Assembly (NCBI RefSeq): GCF_000764025.1
Contig: NZ_KN234760.1
Location: 1-62,661 of the forward strand
From: Pseudohaliea rubra DSM 19751
Lineage (GTDB): Bacteria; Pseudomonadota; Gammaproteobacteria; Pseudomonadales; Halieaceae
DNA: 62,661 bases
Direction of reading: 5' to 3'
In this document: positions 9,199-19,424 of the stretch, one piece after another
Layout: each line of letters opens with the position of its first letter
How positions within the stretch are numbered: position 1 is the first letter of the stretch
The notes under the pieces: generated by a model
What the model saw: the letters and a program-made list of their open reading frames with translations, nothing else
What the model was told of the DNA's origin: nothing
Database searches by the model: none
Translations under genes and position numbers: made by a program

Positions 9199-9242
9199 AA
9201 AAAAAACCGCGCACGCCGTCGAGGCTGGCTGGGACGGCGCGA
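9199..9242 (-). terminator. probable terminator after cmk
   Basis: On the minus strand GCCGTC/GACGGC plus flanking pairs (about 9 bp including one G-T) form a stem with an 11-base loop, followed after GCGCGG by eight T residues. It starts about a dozen bases past the cmk stop at 9254. It would separate the aroA-cmk transcript from rpsA. Confidence 0.65.
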
Positions 9243-9253
9243 GCGGGCTGTTA

Positions 9254-9952
9254 CTACTCCTCGAGGCGGTCCGCCGGGCAGAGCCCGCGCTCTACCGCGA
9301 CCCGCAACACCCGGCGGACTACGCCGGCTACGGGGATCGACGTGCTGTCTACGTGAAGCGCGTCGTCGGCGGGCATCAGGGGGGCCACGGCGCGACGGCT
9401 GTCGCGGGCGTCCCGCTCCCGGATGTCCTCAAGAAGGCGCGGGAGACTAACACTTTCACCTTTTTCCAGCAACTGCAGGTGACGCCGCCGGGCACGCTCT
9501 TCGGCACTGGCCGTAAGGAAGATTTTCAGGGGGGCGTCGGGGAAGACGACGGTGCCCATGTCGCGGCCGTCGGCGACCAGTCCCGGGGCCCGGCGGAAAG
9601 CCCGCTGCCGGTCGAGCAGCGCGCTGCGGACCTGCGGGTAGGCGGCGACCATGGACGCGCCGCGGCCGCCCTCCTCCGTGCGGATCGCCCGGCTGACGTC
9701 CTCGCCGCCGAGCAGCACGGAGACGGCGCCTTCCGGCGCCGGACGGAAGACCACGTCGAGGGCCATGGCGATGGCGGCGGCGCCGGCCTCGTCTTCCCAG
9801 GCCACGCCGGCCTGCAGGCAGGCCTGGGCCGTGACCCGGTAGAGCGCACCGCTGTCGAGGAGGTGCCAGCCGAGGTGCCGGGCCAGCAGGTGGCAGAGCG
9901 TCCCCTTGCCGGCACCGCCGGGGCCGTCGACGGTGATCACCGGCGCGGTCAC
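9254..9952 (-). CDS. cmk: cytidylate kinase
   Basis: 232 residues, close to the family's usual length. The P-loop GPGGAGKGT is at residues 10-18, followed by LDSGALYRV, and later [22 protein letters not shown] with RDARDSRR, the nucleotide-binding and lid arginines. It phosphorylates CMP and dCMP. The start overlaps the aroA stop by 4 bases, so cmk is translated together with aroA, as is common in gammaproteobacteria. Confidence 0.97.
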   Translation of the reverse strand: MTAPVITVDGPGGAGKGTLCHLLARHLGWHLLDSGALYRVTAQACLQAGVAWEDEAGAAAIAMALDVVFRPAPEGAVSVLLGGEDVSRAIRTEEGGRGASMVAAYPQVRSALLDRQRAFRRAPGLVADGRDMGTVVFPDAPLKIFLTASAEERARRRHLQLLEKGESVSLPRLLEDIRERDARDSRRAVAPLMPADDALHVDSTSIPVAGVVRRVLRVAVERGLCPADRLEE

Positions 9953-11274
9953 GCGCGCTCCCCGTCCTCGCCGCCGGCGCGGGTGGAGATCTGCAGGCCA
10001 AGGCCCCGCGCGAGGGCATCGAAGCCGGGAAAGGAGGTGGCGACGTGGTCGCAGTCCAGGACGCGAATCTCGCTTTCGGCACGCAGGGCGGCGATAGCAA
10101 AGGCCATGGCGATGCGATGGTCCAGGTGAGTACGGATCACGCCGCCACCGAGACGGCCGCCCTCGATGATGATGCCGTCCTCGAGCACTTCATTGGCAAT
10201 CCCCAGGGTCGCCAGACCCTCGGCCATGGCGGCGATGCGGTCGCTTTCCTTGACGCGCAGTTCCCCGGCCCCGCGCAGCACCGTGCGCCCCTCGGCACAG
10301 GCAGCGGCGATGAACAGCGCCGGGAACTCGTCGATCGCCAGGGGCACCTGGTCCTCGGGGATTTCGATGCCGCGCAGCGGCGCATAGCGCACCAGCAGAT
10401 CCGCTACCGGCTCGCCGCCGATCTCGCGCTCGTCCTGAACGGTGATATCCGCGCCCATGAGGGTCAGGATATTGATCACGCCGGTGCGCGTCGGGTTCAT
10501 GCCGACGTGGGTAAGAAGCAGCTCCGACCCCGGGGCGATGCTGGCGGCAACCAGAAAAAAGGCCGCCGAGGAGATGTCTGCCGGCACGTCGATGGCCGTG
10601 CCCCGGAGGCTGCCGCCGCCGCGCAGAAGGATGACATCGTTGTCCCGACGCACCTCGTAGCCAAAACCCTGGAGCATGCGCTCGGTATGGTCCCGGGTCG
10701 GCGCCGGCTCTGTCACTGTCGTGGTGCCCTCGGCATAGAGGCCGGCCAGGAGCACACAGGATTTGACCTGGGCACTGGCTACCGGCAGGTCGTAGTGGAT
10801 GCCCTCGAGAGTCTGGCCGCCGCGCACAAGGAGCGGTGGCGTTTCGCCGGCAGCGGCTTCAATGCGCGCCCCCATGAGCGCCAGGGGGCGCATGACGCGG
10901 CCCATGGGTCGGCGGCAGAGCGAGGCGTCGCCGGAAAGGCGGCTGTCAAAGGGCTGGCCGGCGAGTATGCCTGTGAGCAGGCGGATGCTGGTGCCGGAGT
11001 TGCCCATGTCGAGGGTGGCGCCGGCAGCCTTCAGGCCGTGGAGGCCAACGCCGTGTACACGCAACCCGCCGTCTTCGGGGCCCTCGATGCGCACACCCAG
11101 CGCGCGAAACGCCGCGACGGTGGCCAGGGCGTCCTCACCCTCGAGGAAGCCGTTGATCCGGGTCTCACCCTCGGCGAGGGCACCGAGCATCACAGCGCGA
11201 TGGGAGATGGACTTATCGCCCGGCACCCGCGCCTCACCGCTGATGACGCCGCCGGGGAGCAGCTTGAATTCCAT
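9949..11274 (-). CDS. aroA: 3-phosphoshikimate 1-carboxyvinyltransferase (EPSP synthase)
   Basis: 441 residues. The substrate-binding signature [14 protein letters not shown] is at residues 18-31, [15 protein letters not shown] follows, and the C-terminal [15 protein letters not shown] and [13 protein letters not shown] are intact. It makes EPSP in the shikimate pathway. It lies directly between tyrA and cmk; tyrA ends 15 bases upstream of its start and cmk overlaps its end. Residues around the phosphoenolpyruvate site (GNSGTSIR) are of the ordinary bacterial type. Confidence 0.97.
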   Translation of the reverse strand: MEFKLLPGGVISGEARVPGDKSISHRAVMLGALAEGETRINGFLEGEDALATVAAFRALGVRIEGPEDGGLRVHGVGLHGLKAAGATLDMGNSGTSIRLLTGILAGQPFDSRLSGDASLCRRPMGRVMRPLALMGARIEAAAGETPPLLVRGGQTLEGIHYDLPVASAQVKSCVLLAGLYAEGTTTVTEPAPTRDHTERMLQGFGYEVRRDNDVILLRGGGSLRGTAIDVPADISSAAFFLVAASIAPGSELLLTHVGMNPTRTGVINILTLMGADITVQDEREIGGEPVADLLVRYAPLRGIEIPEDQVPLAIDEFPALFIAAACAEGRTVLRGAGELRVKESDRIAAMAEGLATLGIANEVLEDGIIIEGGRLGGGVIRTHLDHRIAMAFAIAALRAESEIRVLDCDHVATSFPGFDALARGLGLQISTRAGGEDGERA

Positions 11275-11289
11275 GATCTGTGTCCCGTA

Positions 11290-12198
11290 TCAGAATGGGC
11301 GCCGGCGGGCTTCGCGACCGGCAGAAGCCTGTTGTTCGGCAAAGGCATCGCGGGCCGTTTTCGCCGCGCTGAAGGTGGCCTCGAGGCGCACCCCGTCACC
11401 GCTGGCGATCGCCTCACGCAACGCCGCCAGGCGCGCGCTGAACTCGTCGACAGCTTCCAGCAGGGCGTCGCGGTTGGCAAGGGCCACGTCGCGCCACATG
11501 ACCGGGTCGCTCGAGGCGATGCGGGTGAAGTCGCGGAAGCCGCCGGCGGCAAAGCGGAACAGGGCCTCCCGCCGCGGCGATGCGGCGAGGTCGTCGACGA
11601 GGCAGTAGGCGAGCACGTGCGGCAGGTGGCTCGTGGCCGCAAGCACCGCGTCGTGCTCCGCGACCCCCATGCACACGACGTCGGCCCCGGCGCTCTCCCA
11701 GAGGCGCCGTACCAGCGCGAGGGCGTCACCGTCCTGCTCCGGCAGCGGCGTGAGAATGACCCGGTGCTGCTGAAAGAGCGCGCCATTGGCGGCGCCTACG
11801 CCGCTGCGCTCGGAGCCGGCGATGGGGTGGCCGGGCACAAAGCGCGGCGCCGGACCACCGCGCGCCGCGGCAGCGGCGAGGTTGCCCTTGACGCTGGCGA
11901 CATCCGTCAGCACGGGCCCCTCATGGCCGTGGGCTGTGCGCGCAAGCAGCTCCTCGAGCAACGCGGCCGCGGCCACATTGGGAACAGCGATCACAACAAT
12001 GTCCGCGGCCAGCGCTGCGTCGAGGTCCTCACAGGCGCTGTCGATAACACCGGCTTCCAGCCCGGCGGCGAGGGCGCCCGGATCGCGGTCGTAGCCAAGG
12101 ACCCGGCTGGCGAAGCCGGCTGCCTTCAGCGCCAGCGCCAGGGAGCCGCCGATCATGCCGAGGCCTAGGACGGCCACACTGCAAGGCTGCGCTGCCAC
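11290..12198 (-). CDS. tyrA: prephenate dehydrogenase
   Basis: 302 residues. It opens with a Rossmann NAD-binding motif VLGLGMIGGSLALALK. GHPIAGSERSGVGAANGALFQ and ATSHLPHVLAYCLVD are the prephenate-binding signatures of monofunctional prephenate or arogenate dehydrogenases. It converts prephenate to 4-hydroxyphenylpyruvate. It starts 8 bases after the pheA stop and precedes aroA. In Pseudomonas a hisC-type aminotransferase often lies between pheA and tyrA; there is none here. Confidence 0.95.
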   Translation of the reverse strand: MAAQPCSVAVLGLGMIGGSLALALKAAGFASRVLGYDRDPGALAAGLEAGVIDSACEDLDAALAADIVVIAVPNVAAAALLEELLARTAHGHEGPVLTDVASVKGNLAAAAARGGPAPRFVPGHPIAGSERSGVGAANGALFQQHRVILTPLPEQDGDALALVRRLWESAGADVVCMGVAEHDAVLAATSHLPHVLAYCLVDDLAASPRREALFRFAAGGFRDFTRIASSDPVMWRDVALANRDALLEAVDEFSARLAALREAIASGDGVRLEATFSAAKTARDAFAEQQASAGREARRRPF

Positions 12199-12206
12199 GG
12201 GATCGC

Positions 12207-13325
12207 TCAGAGCACGGCCCGGGGGTAGGAACCCAGGGGTTTCAGGAGAATGGACTGCTCTTCGAGCTCGCGCAGGATCGCCGCGACGTTCTCGTCCTGC
12301 AGATGGCCTTCAAACTCGATAAAGAACACGTAAGCCCACTTTTCTGTGCGCGAGGGCCGGGTATCAATACGGGTGAGACTGACGCCGCCGCGGCGGAAGG
12401 GATCGAGGAGTGCAAACAGCGCGCCGGGTTTGTTGCGGCTCGAGACAATGATGGAGGTCTTGTCGCGACCGCTCGGCGCCACTTCCTGGCGACCGATGAC
12501 GAGGAAGCGGGTGGTGTTGTCGCGACGGTCCTCAATATGCTCGGCGATCCGCTCCAGGTTGTACTGCTCCGCAGCCATATCACCGGCGACCGCGGCCACG
12601 CCGCCCTCTCCGGCGGCCAGCCGCGCCGCCTCGCCATTGCTGGAGACGGCCTCACGCTCCACCTGGGGCCAGTGGGCATCCAGCCAGTTGCGGCACTGGG
12701 CGAGGGCCTGCTGGTGGGCGCAGATGCGGGTGACCGCGGCCGGCTCCGTCCCCGGTGCGACCAGCAGGTGGTGGGTAATGCGCAGTTCCACCTCACCGGC
12801 AATGCACAGGGGCGAGTCGAGGAAGCTGTCGAGCGTGTGGCTGACCATGCCCTCCGTGGAGTTCTCCACGGGCACCACGCCGTAATTGCAGGCGCCGGAT
12901 TCCACCTGGGTGAACACGCCGTCGATGGTGGCCTGGGAGACGCAGACGGCGCCGTGACCGAAATGCTTCAGGGCCGCGGCCTGGGTAAACGTGCCCTCGG
13001 GGCCCAGATAGGCCACCCGCAGCGGCTGCTCGAGGGCGAGGCAGGCGGACATGAGCTCGCGGAAGATATAGGCCACGTTCTCCGCCGGCAGCGGCCCCTC
13101 ATTGCGCTCGACGATGCGCGCAAGCACCTGCGCCTCGCGCTCCGGGCGGTAGAAAACGACCTCTCCCGGGTCTTCGCCGCGCTCCCGGGCCGCATGCTGC
13201 TCGCCGAGCTTGATTTCCGCCACCTGCTGGGCACAGCGGGCACGGCGGTTTATGAGGGTCTGGATCTCGCGGTCGATGCCGTCGATTTCCTCCCGGACCG
13301 CCCCCAGGTCCTGCTCGTCAGACAT
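12207..13325 (-). CDS. pheA: bifunctional chorismate mutase/prephenate dehydratase
   Basis: 372 residues in three parts. Residues about 5-95 are an AroQ-type chorismate mutase (LGAVREEIDGIDREIQTLIN). The prephenate dehydratase domain starts at RVAYLGPEGTFTQAAALKHF. A C-terminal ACT domain contains KTSIIVSSRNKPGALFALLDPF and the ESRP-like RIDTRPSRTEKWAYVFFIEFEGH. The ACT domain is the site of phenylalanine feedback in this family. The gene sits between serC and tyrA on the same strand with 10- and 8-base gaps, so it belongs to one operon. Confidence 0.97.
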   Translation of the reverse strand: MSDEQDLGAVREEIDGIDREIQTLINRRARCAQQVAEIKLGEQHAARERGEDPGEVVFYRPEREAQVLARIVERNEGPLPAENVAYIFRELMSACLALEQPLRVAYLGPEGTFTQAAALKHFGHGAVCVSQATIDGVFTQVESGACNYGVVPVENSTEGMVSHTLDSFLDSPLCIAGEVELRITHHLLVAPGTEPAAVTRICAHQQALAQCRNWLDAHWPQVEREAVSSNGEAARLAAGEGGVAAVAGDMAAEQYNLERIAEHIEDRRDNTTRFLVIGRQEVAPSGRDKTSIIVSSRNKPGALFALLDPFRRGGVSLTRIDTRPSRTEKWAYVFFIEFEGHLQDENVAAILRELEEQSILLKPLGSYPRAVL

Positions 13326-13335
13326 CCCGGTGTCC

Positions 13336-14415
13336 TCAGCCGCAGCGGCGTTCGAAGTCGGCCATGAAGACCACGAGGTCGTCCACCGCGGCCTGGGGTA
13401 CGGCGTTGTAAAGGCTGGCGCGCATGCCGCCGACGGAGCGGTGTCCCTTGAGGTTGAGCAGCCCGGCGGCCTCGGCCTCCTCGAGGAAGCGCTTGTCGAG
13501 GCCGTCGTCGGCGAGCACGAAGGGCACGTTCATCCAGGACCGCCAGGGCGGGTCTACCGGGTTTGCATAGAAGGCGCTGTTATCGATGAAGCCATAGAGC
13601 GTCTCTGCCTTGCGCCGGTTGCGCTCGGCCATGGCCGGTAGGCCACCGAGCCCTTCGAGCCACTCGAAAACAAGCGCCGCCAGGTAAAGGGCGAAGGTCG
13701 GCGGCGTGTTGTACATGGAGTCAGCGGCCGCTGCCGTTTCCCAATTGAGCATGGCCGGGCACTCGGGCCGCGCCCGGCCGAGGAGATCCCGGCGCACGAT
13801 CACCAGGGTCAGGCCTGCGGGGCCGATGTTCTTCTGCGCCCCGGCGTAGATGACGCCATAGTGGCTGACGTCCAGGGGGCGCGAAAGCAGCGTCGACGAC
13901 AGGTCGGCGACCAGCGGCGCCGGCGCCACCGGGGCCTCGGTAAACTCGACGCCGCCGATGGTCTCGTTCGGGGTCAGGTGCAGGTAGGCCGCGTCTTCGC
14001 GAAGCTGCCAGCTGTCCCTCGGCGGCACAGTGCGATAGTTGCCCGCGGCGTCGCTGGCAACGACGCCCACATCGGCGTAACGACGCCCCTCGGCAATGGC
14101 CTTCTTTGACCACTGCCCCGTGTCGAGGTAATCGGCGGGGCCGCCCGGCGCGGCGAGGTTCAGCGGCACGGCCGCGAACTGCGTGCTCGCCCCGCCCTGC
14201 AGGAACAGCACGGCGTAGTCGTCGCCGATAGCCAGGAGCCGGCGCAGGCAGGCCTCGGCCTCCTCCACCACGCCCACCACTTCCGGGGAGCGGTGGCTCA
14301 TCTCCATAAAGGACAGGCCTCTGCCGTGCCAGTCGAGCATTTCCTCGGCAGCGCGGGTGAGCACTGCCTCGGGGAGCGCGGCAGGGCCGGCACAGAAGTT
14401 CCAGGCGCGGGCCAT
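13336..14415 (-). CDS. serC: phosphoserine aminotransferase
   Basis: 359 residues. The N-terminus ARAWNFCAGPAALPEAVL is typical of SerC. The PLP lysine lies in YGVIYAGAQKNIGPAGL, and VGGMRASLYNAVPQAAVDDLV is the C-terminal signature. It transaminates 3-phosphohydroxypyruvate to phosphoserine and can also act in pyridoxal phosphate synthesis. It follows gyrA by 18 bases and precedes pheA by 10, the known gyrA-serC-pheA arrangement. Confidence 0.97.
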   Translation of the reverse strand: MARAWNFCAGPAALPEAVLTRAAEEMLDWHGRGLSFMEMSHRSPEVVGVVEEAEACLRRLLAIGDDYAVLFLQGGASTQFAAVPLNLAAPGGPADYLDTGQWSKKAIAEGRRYADVGVVASDAAGNYRTVPPRDSWQLREDAAYLHLTPNETIGGVEFTEAPVAPAPLVADLSSTLLSRPLDVSHYGVIYAGAQKNIGPAGLTLVIVRRDLLGRARPECPAMLNWETAAAADSMYNTPPTFALYLAALVFEWLEGLGGLPAMAERNRRKAETLYGFIDNSAFYANPVDPPWRSWMNVPFVLADDGLDKRFLEEAEAAGLLNLKGHRSVGGMRASLYNAVPQAAVDDLVVFMADFERRCG

Positions 14416-14433
14416 CAGCAGGCGCTCCCGTTG

Positions 14434-17070
14434 TCAGGCGTCATCGTCATGTTCCCCGGCGGTGCCGTCATCGGACTCCGGTGGCGCCGAGGGCGCCTCT
14501 GCCACCGGAAGATCCCCGTCGGCAACGGCAGTGTCGTCGACTTCCGGCTCGTCGATCTGGGCGACGCGCACCAGCTGTTCACCGTCCTTGCAGCGCACAA
14601 TGCGCACGCCCTGGGTATTACGGCTGAGCATGGACACCTCGTCCGCGCGGGTACGCACCAGGGTACCGAGGTTGGAGATGAGCATGAGCTCGTCGCCGTC
14701 GAAGACCTGCACCGCACCGACGAGCTCGCCGTTGCGCTCGGACTGGGCCATGGCGATGACGCCCATGTTGCCCCGCCCCTTGGTCGGAAATTCCACCACG
14801 TCCGTACGCTTGCCGTAGCCTTTTTCGCTCACCGTGAGGATGCGGCCATCCTCCCGGGGAATGACCAGCGAGATCATCTGCTGCCCGCCGGCCAGGCGGA
14901 TGCCGCGCACCCCGCGAGCGGTCCGGCCCATGGGGCGGACGTCGTCCTCGCTGAAGCGGGCGACCTTGCCGCCGCTGGAAAAGAGCATCACGTCGCAGTT
15001 GCCGTCGGTAATCGCCGTGCCGATGAGCACGTCGCCCTCATCCAGTTCGAGGGCGCGCAGACCTACGCTGCGCGGGCGGGCGAAATTCGTGAGCGGCGTC
15101 TTCTTGACGGTGCCGCCGGCGGTAGCCATGAAGATGAAGTGCCCCGGCGTGTACTCCTCCACCGGCAGGATGGAGGTCACGCGCTCTCCGGGCTCCAGCG
15201 GCAGCAGGTTCACCAGGGGCCGCCCGCGGGAGCCACGCCCGGCGAGGGGTATCTGGTAGACCTTGAGCCAGTAGACCTTGCCGAGGCTCGAGAAACAGAG
15301 AATGGTGGCGTGGGTGCTCGCCACCAGCAGGTGCTCGACGAAATCCTCGTCCTTCACGGACAGGGCCGCCCGCCCCATGCCGCCACGGCGCTGGGCCTGG
15401 TAGTCGGTGAGCGGCTGGGTCTTGGCATAGCCCAGGTGGGAGATGGTCACCACCCGGTCCTCCTCGGTGATCAGGTCCTCTACCGTAAGGTCGTGCTGGG
15501 ATGCGGAGATTTCCGTACGCCGGGCGTCGCCGAACTCCTGGGCCACTTCCTCGAGCTCTTCCCGGATCACCTGCAGCAGACGCTCCGGATCGCCGAGGAT
15601 ATCGAGGTAGTCGGCAATCTCGGTAAGCTTTTCCTGGTATTCGTTAAGCAGCTTCTCGTGCTCGAGACCCGTGAGCCGGTGCAGGCGCAGCTCGAGGATC
15701 GCCTGAGCCTGCGCGGGGGAAAGCTGGTAGGCGTCGCCGTGCAGGCCGTAGTGGGGCTCGAGGCCGTCCGGGCGGCAGGCCTCCGCACCGGCGCGCTCCA
15801 GCATGGCCAGCACCTCGCCGGGCGGCCAGGTGCGGGCGAGCAGCGCCTCCCGGGCCTCGGACGCGCTCGGCGATGCCTTGATCAGTTCGATCACCGGGTC
15901 GATGTTGGCCAGCGCAATCGCCAGCCCCTCGAGGATATGGCCGCGCTCCCGGGCCTTGCGCAGCAGATAGACGGTGCGACGGGTGACCACCTCGCGGCGG
16001 TGGCGGATGAATGCCTCGAGGATCTCCTTGAGATTGAGAACCTTCGGCTGGCCGTCCACCAGCGCCACCATGTTGATGCCGAAGACCGATTGCAGGTTGG
16101 TCTGCGCGTAAAGGTTGTTGAGGACGACATCGCCGAGCTCGCCGCGGCGCAGCTCAATGACGATACGCAGGCCGTCCTTGTCGGACTCGTCGCGAAGCTC
16201 GCTGATGCCCTCGATTTTCTTTTCTTTTACCAGCTCGGCGATGCGCTCGATGAGCCGCGCCTTGTTCAGCTGGTAGGGAATTTCGTGGACGATGATGACG
16301 TCGCGGCCACGCTTCTCGTCGGTGATGACCTCGGCCTTGGCCCGCACATAGATGCGGCCGCGGCCGCTGCGATAGGCCTGAATGATACCGGCGCGGCCGT
16401 TGATCATGGCGCCGGTGGGAAAATCCGGACCGGGGATGTGCTCCATGAGCTCATCGACGGTGATCTCCGGGTTCTTCATGAGCGCCAGGCAGCCGCTCAC
16501 CACCTCCGTGAGGTTGTGCGGCGGAATGTTGGTTGCCATGCCCACGGCGATGCCGGCGGAGCCGTTCACAAGCAGGTTCGGCACCCGTGCCGGCAGCACC
16601 GAGGGAATGCGCTCAGTGCCGTCGTAATTATCGACGAAATCGACGGTTTCCTTGTCGAGATCCGCGAGCATCGCGTGCGCGATCTTCTGCATGCGGATTT
16701 CGGTGTAGCGCATGGCCGCGGCGGAATCGCCGTCGATGGAACCGAAATTGCCCTGGCCGTCGACCAGCATGTAGCGCATGGAGAATTCCTGGGCCATACG
16801 CACGATGGTGTCGTAAACGGCAGAATCGCCGTGGGGGTGATACTTGCCGATGACGTCACCGACGACCCGCGCCGACTTCTTGTAGGGCTTGTTCCAGTCG
16901 TTGTTGAGCTCGTTCATGGCGAAGAGCACGCGCCGGTGTACCGGCTTGAGACCATCACGGACATCCGGCAAAGCGCGGCCGACAATGACGCTCATGGCGT
17001 AATCGAGGTAGGACTGCTTCAGCTCGTCCTCGATATTGACCGGGAGGATTTCCCTGGCGATTTCACCCAT
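14434..17070 (-). CDS. gyrA: DNA gyrase subunit A
   Basis: 878 residues from the chosen ATG at 17070, which has AGGAA about 9 bases upstream and gives the usual [17 protein letters not shown] start; a further in-frame extension upstream is low-quality sequence. With this start the numbering equals E. coli: Ser83 and Asp87 lie in [13 protein letters not shown] and the DNA-cleaving Tyr122 in MRYTEIRM. The GyrA box QRRGGMG begins the six-bladed C-terminal domain, and the protein ends in an acidic tail. Wild-type residues at 83 and 87 suggest no target-based quinolone resistance. It heads the gyrA-serC-pheA run. Confidence 0.97.
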   Translation of the reverse strand: MGEIAREILPVNIEDELKQSYLDYAMSVIVGRALPDVRDGLKPVHRRVLFAMNELNNDWNKPYKKSARVVGDVIGKYHPHGDSAVYDTIVRMAQEFSMRYMLVDGQGNFGSIDGDSAAAMRYTEIRMQKIAHAMLADLDKETVDFVDNYDGTERIPSVLPARVPNLLVNGSAGIAVGMATNIPPHNLTEVVSGCLALMKNPEITVDELMEHIPGPDFPTGAMINGRAGIIQAYRSGRGRIYVRAKAEVITDEKRGRDVIIVHEIPYQLNKARLIERIAELVKEKKIEGISELRDESDKDGLRIVIELRRGELGDVVLNNLYAQTNLQSVFGINMVALVDGQPKVLNLKEILEAFIRHRREVVTRRTVYLLRKARERGHILEGLAIALANIDPVIELIKASPSASEAREALLARTWPPGEVLAMLERAGAEACRPDGLEPHYGLHGDAYQLSPAQAQAILELRLHRLTGLEHEKLLNEYQEKLTEIADYLDILGDPERLLQVIREELEEVAQEFGDARRTEISASQHDLTVEDLITEEDRVVTISHLGYAKTQPLTDYQAQRRGGMGRAALSVKDEDFVEHLLVASTHATILCFSSLGKVYWLKVYQIPLAGRGSRGRPLVNLLPLEPGERVTSILPVEEYTPGHFIFMATAGGTVKKTPLTNFARPRSVGLRALELDEGDVLIGTAITDGNCDVMLFSSGGKVARFSEDDVRPMGRTARGVRGIRLAGGQQMISLVIPREDGRILTVSEKGYGKRTDVVEFPTKGRGNMGVIAMAQSERNGELVGAVQVFDGDELMLISNLGTLVRTRADEVSMLSRNTQGVRIVRCKDGEQLVRVAQIDEPEVDDTAVADGDLPVAEAPSAPPESDDGTAGEHDDDA

Positions 17071-17349
17071 CTGGCATTTCCTGTGCGACTCGGAGCGGTG
17101 CAGGGCCCGCGACGCCGCCAGGGCGGCCCACGGCAACCCTCGCATGCGCTGCGCAGAACCGCCGGCAGCTCCGTCATGGAAGCCTGCCAGTGTACCGACT
17201 GCAGCCCGTTTTCGCCATGTTTTTAACTACTTAGCAGGGGGTGCGGCACACCCGGCGAGGGGACCCCGCCGGGGACATTTACGGTTATACTGCCCGCCCC
17301 CAAGGGACCGGCCGCCGGCGGCGGCCCCGGCTGACAGGAAACAGCGCCC
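17071..17349. promoter_or_regulatory. divergent intergenic region between gyrA and mtaD
   Basis: 279 bases must contain the promoters for both directions. On the plus strand TATACT (17286-17291) is a good -10 element for mtaD, but I see no convincing -35 box 17 bases upstream. A short GC hairpin (CCCC-GCC-GGGG) lies near 17264-17274. On the minus strand no clear gyrA promoter was picked out by eye. Confidence 0.4.
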
Positions 17350-18717
17350 ATGACGACAGGGACGACAGCGGCAGACCTCCTGATTCATCCTCGCTGGATC
17401 GTACCGGTGGTGCCCGAAGGGCAGGTGCTGGAGCAGCACAGCCTGGCGATCCGCGACGGCGTCATCATCGCCATCGTGCCGCGGGCCGAGGCGGCGGGCA
17501 TCGAGGCCGCCGAGCAGCTCGAGCTCCCGTGCCACGCGCTCCTTCCAGGCCTCGTCAACGCCCACGGCCATGCCGCCATGGCACTGCTGCGCGGCTATGC
17601 CGACGACCTGCCGCTCATGCCCTGGCTCCAGGAGCACATCTGGCCCGCCGAGGGCGCCTGGGTGAGCGATGCCTTCGTCCGCGACGGCGTACGCCTGGCA
17701 GCCCTGGAGATGCTCGAGAGCGGCACCACCACCTGCTCGGACATGTATTTCTTCCCGGAAGTCGCCGCCCGCGAGTACCTTGCCACCGGGCTCCGGGCGC
17801 AGCTGGCGTTTCCGATCTTCGATTTCCCCACCGCCTGGGGCAGCGGGCCGGACGATTATCTGGCCAAGGGCCTGGCGCTGCGCGACGAGCTGCGCCACGA
17901 GGACCGCATCACTGTCGTCTTCGGCCCCCACGCCCCCTACACCGTGGGCGAAGACACCCTGGCCCGTATCGCCACCCTCGCCGCAGAGCTCGACGTGCCG
18001 GTACACATCCACCTGCACGAAACCACCGCCGAGGTGCTCCAGGCCGTGGAGGCGACCGGCGAGCGCCCCGTAGATACGCTGCAGCGCATCGGCCTCCTCG
18101 GGCCGCGCACCCAGTGCGTGCACATGACCGACGCGGGGCGCCAGGACATCGAGCTCCTCGCCGCCACCGGCGCGCACGTGGTGCATTGCCCGCAGTCGAA
18201 CATGAAGCTGGCCTCCGGCGCCTGCCCGGTAACGCGGCTGCTGGACGCCGGCGTAAACGTCGCCCTGGGCACGGATGGCGCCGCCAGTAACAATGATCTC
18301 AACCTCTTCAATGAAATGCACAGCGCGGCCCTGCTGGCCAAGCTGAGTACCGGCGACGCCTCCGCCCTGCCCGCAGCCCGGGTGCTGACCATGGCCACCC
18401 TGGGCGGCGCCCGCGCCCTCGGCCTCGAGCAGCGCATCGGCAGCGTGGAACCGGGCAAGCAGGCCGACCTGATTGCCGTGGACCTCAGCGGCCCGGCGCA
18501 GCAACCGGTCTACAACCCGCTGTCCACGCTCGTCTATGCCTGCACCGGTGGCGAAGTGAGCCACAGCTGGGTCGCCGGCCGGGCCGTGCTCGCCAACGGC
18601 CGCCCCCTGCAGCTGGACCGGCGCGCCGTGCTGTCACGCGCGGAAGACTGGCGCGCGAGGATACAGGCCGGGCCGCGCCAGGGCGGGCCGGGGAACGCTG
18701 ACAAGGAGACGTCATGA
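17350..18717 (+). CDS. mtaD: amidohydrolase, likely 5'-methylthioadenosine/S-adenosylhomocysteine deaminase
   Basis: 455 residues of the TRZ/ATZ amidohydrolase family. Metal ligands are visible in [23 protein letters not shown] and [17 protein letters not shown], and [16 protein letters not shown] is the usual C-terminal return to the beta-sandwich. The deaminase assignment rests on family and on position: gyrA, this gene, ubiG and mupP lie in the same order as the Pseudomonas gene shown to deaminate methylthioadenosine. In Pseudomonas mtnA lies between gyrA and this gene; it is absent here. The 3' end overlaps ubiG by 4 bases. Confidence 0.85.
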   Translation: MTTGTTAADLLIHPRWIVPVVPEGQVLEQHSLAIRDGVIIAIVPRAEAAGIEAAEQLELPCHALLPGLVNAHGHAAMALLRGYADDLPLMPWLQEHIWPAEGAWVSDAFVRDGVRLAALEMLESGTTTCSDMYFFPEVAAREYLATGLRAQLAFPIFDFPTAWGSGPDDYLAKGLALRDELRHEDRITVVFGPHAPYTVGEDTLARIATLAAELDVPVHIHLHETTAEVLQAVEATGERPVDTLQRIGLLGPRTQCVHMTDAGRQDIELLAATGAHVVHCPQSNMKLASGACPVTRLLDAGVNVALGTDGAASNNDLNLFNEMHSAALLAKLSTGDASALPAARVLTMATLGGARALGLEQRIGSVEPGKQADLIAVDLSGPAQQPVYNPLSTLVYACTGGEVSHSWVAGRAVLANGRPLQLDRRAVLSRAEDWRARIQAGPRQGGPGNADKETS

Positions 18718-19424
18718 CCACACGCAGCAACGTCGATCGCCAGGAGATCGCCAAGTTCGAGGCCCTCGCCGCGCGCTGGTGGGACATGGACGGCGAATTC
18801 CGCCCCCTGCACGAGATCAATCCGCTGCGGGGCAATTTCATTGACGGCCTGTCGCCCGTTGCCGATCGCGACCTCGTCGATGTCGGCTGTGGCGGCGGCA
18901 TCCTCGCCGAGGCCATGGCCCGGCGTGGTGCAGCGGTCACCGGCATCGACATGGGCGAGGCGCCGCTCTCCGTGGCGCGGTTGCACCAGCTCGAGTCGGG
19001 GCTGGACATCAACTACCGGCAGGCCACAGCGGAAGAACTTGCCGCGGAACAGCCCGGGGCCTACGACGTGGTCTGCTGCCTCGAGATGCTCGAGCACGTG
19101 CCGGACCCGGGCGCCGTGGTCGCGGCCTGCGCCGCCCTGGCGCGACCCGGCGCGTCGCTCTACTTCTCGACCATCAACCGCAACCCGAAGGCCTTCCTCT
19201 TTGCCATCGTCGGCGCCGAACACATCCTGCGGCTGCTCCCGGCGGGCACCCACGAGTACGACAAGTTCATCAAGCCCTCGGAGCTGGCCGGCTGGGTGCG
19301 TGATGCAGGGCTCGTGCTGCGGGAGATGACCGGGCTTACCTACAGCCCGCTGACGAAACGCTATCGCCTGAACGACCGGGACCTGTCCGTGAACTACATG
19401 CTGCGCGCCGAGAAGCCCGCGTGA
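18714..19424 (+). CDS. ubiG: ubiquinone biosynthesis O-methyltransferase
   Basis: 236 residues. [29 protein letters not shown] is the UbiG N-terminal signature (quoted in pieces by key residues ARWWD and LHEINP). The SAM site [14 protein letters not shown] is near residue 55, and [22 protein letters not shown] is typical of the C-terminal half. It methylates both O-positions in ubiquinone synthesis. It overlaps mtaD upstream and mupP downstream by 4 bases each, so these genes are translationally coupled. Confidence 0.96.
   Translation: MTTRSNVDRQEIAKFEALAARWWDMDGEFRPLHEINPLRGNFIDGLSPVADRDLVDVGCGGGILAEAMARRGAAVTGIDMGEAPLSVARLHQLESGLDINYRQATAEELAAEQPGAYDVVCCLEMLEHVPDPGAVVAACAALARPGASLYFSTINRNPKAFLFAIVGAEHILRLLPAGTHEYDKFIKPSELAGWVRDAGLVLREMTGLTYSPLTKRYRLNDRDLSVNYMLRAEKPA

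Noticed and set aside
10045-12168. A 707-codon open frame on the plus strand across aroA and tyrA
   Set aside because: It is antisense to two clear enzymes, has no family features and a Gly/Ala/His/Arg composition typical of the frame opposite high-GC genes.
16996-17145. A longer GyrA starting at 17145
   Set aside because: The 25 extra residues are Arg/Ala/Ser-rich and not seen in GyrA; ATG 17070 has a ribosome site and restores E. coli numbering.
14293-17226. A 977-codon open frame on the plus strand across gyrA
   Set aside because: It is an antisense shadow of gyrA; its codon pattern follows the complement of gyrA third positions and it shows no domain.
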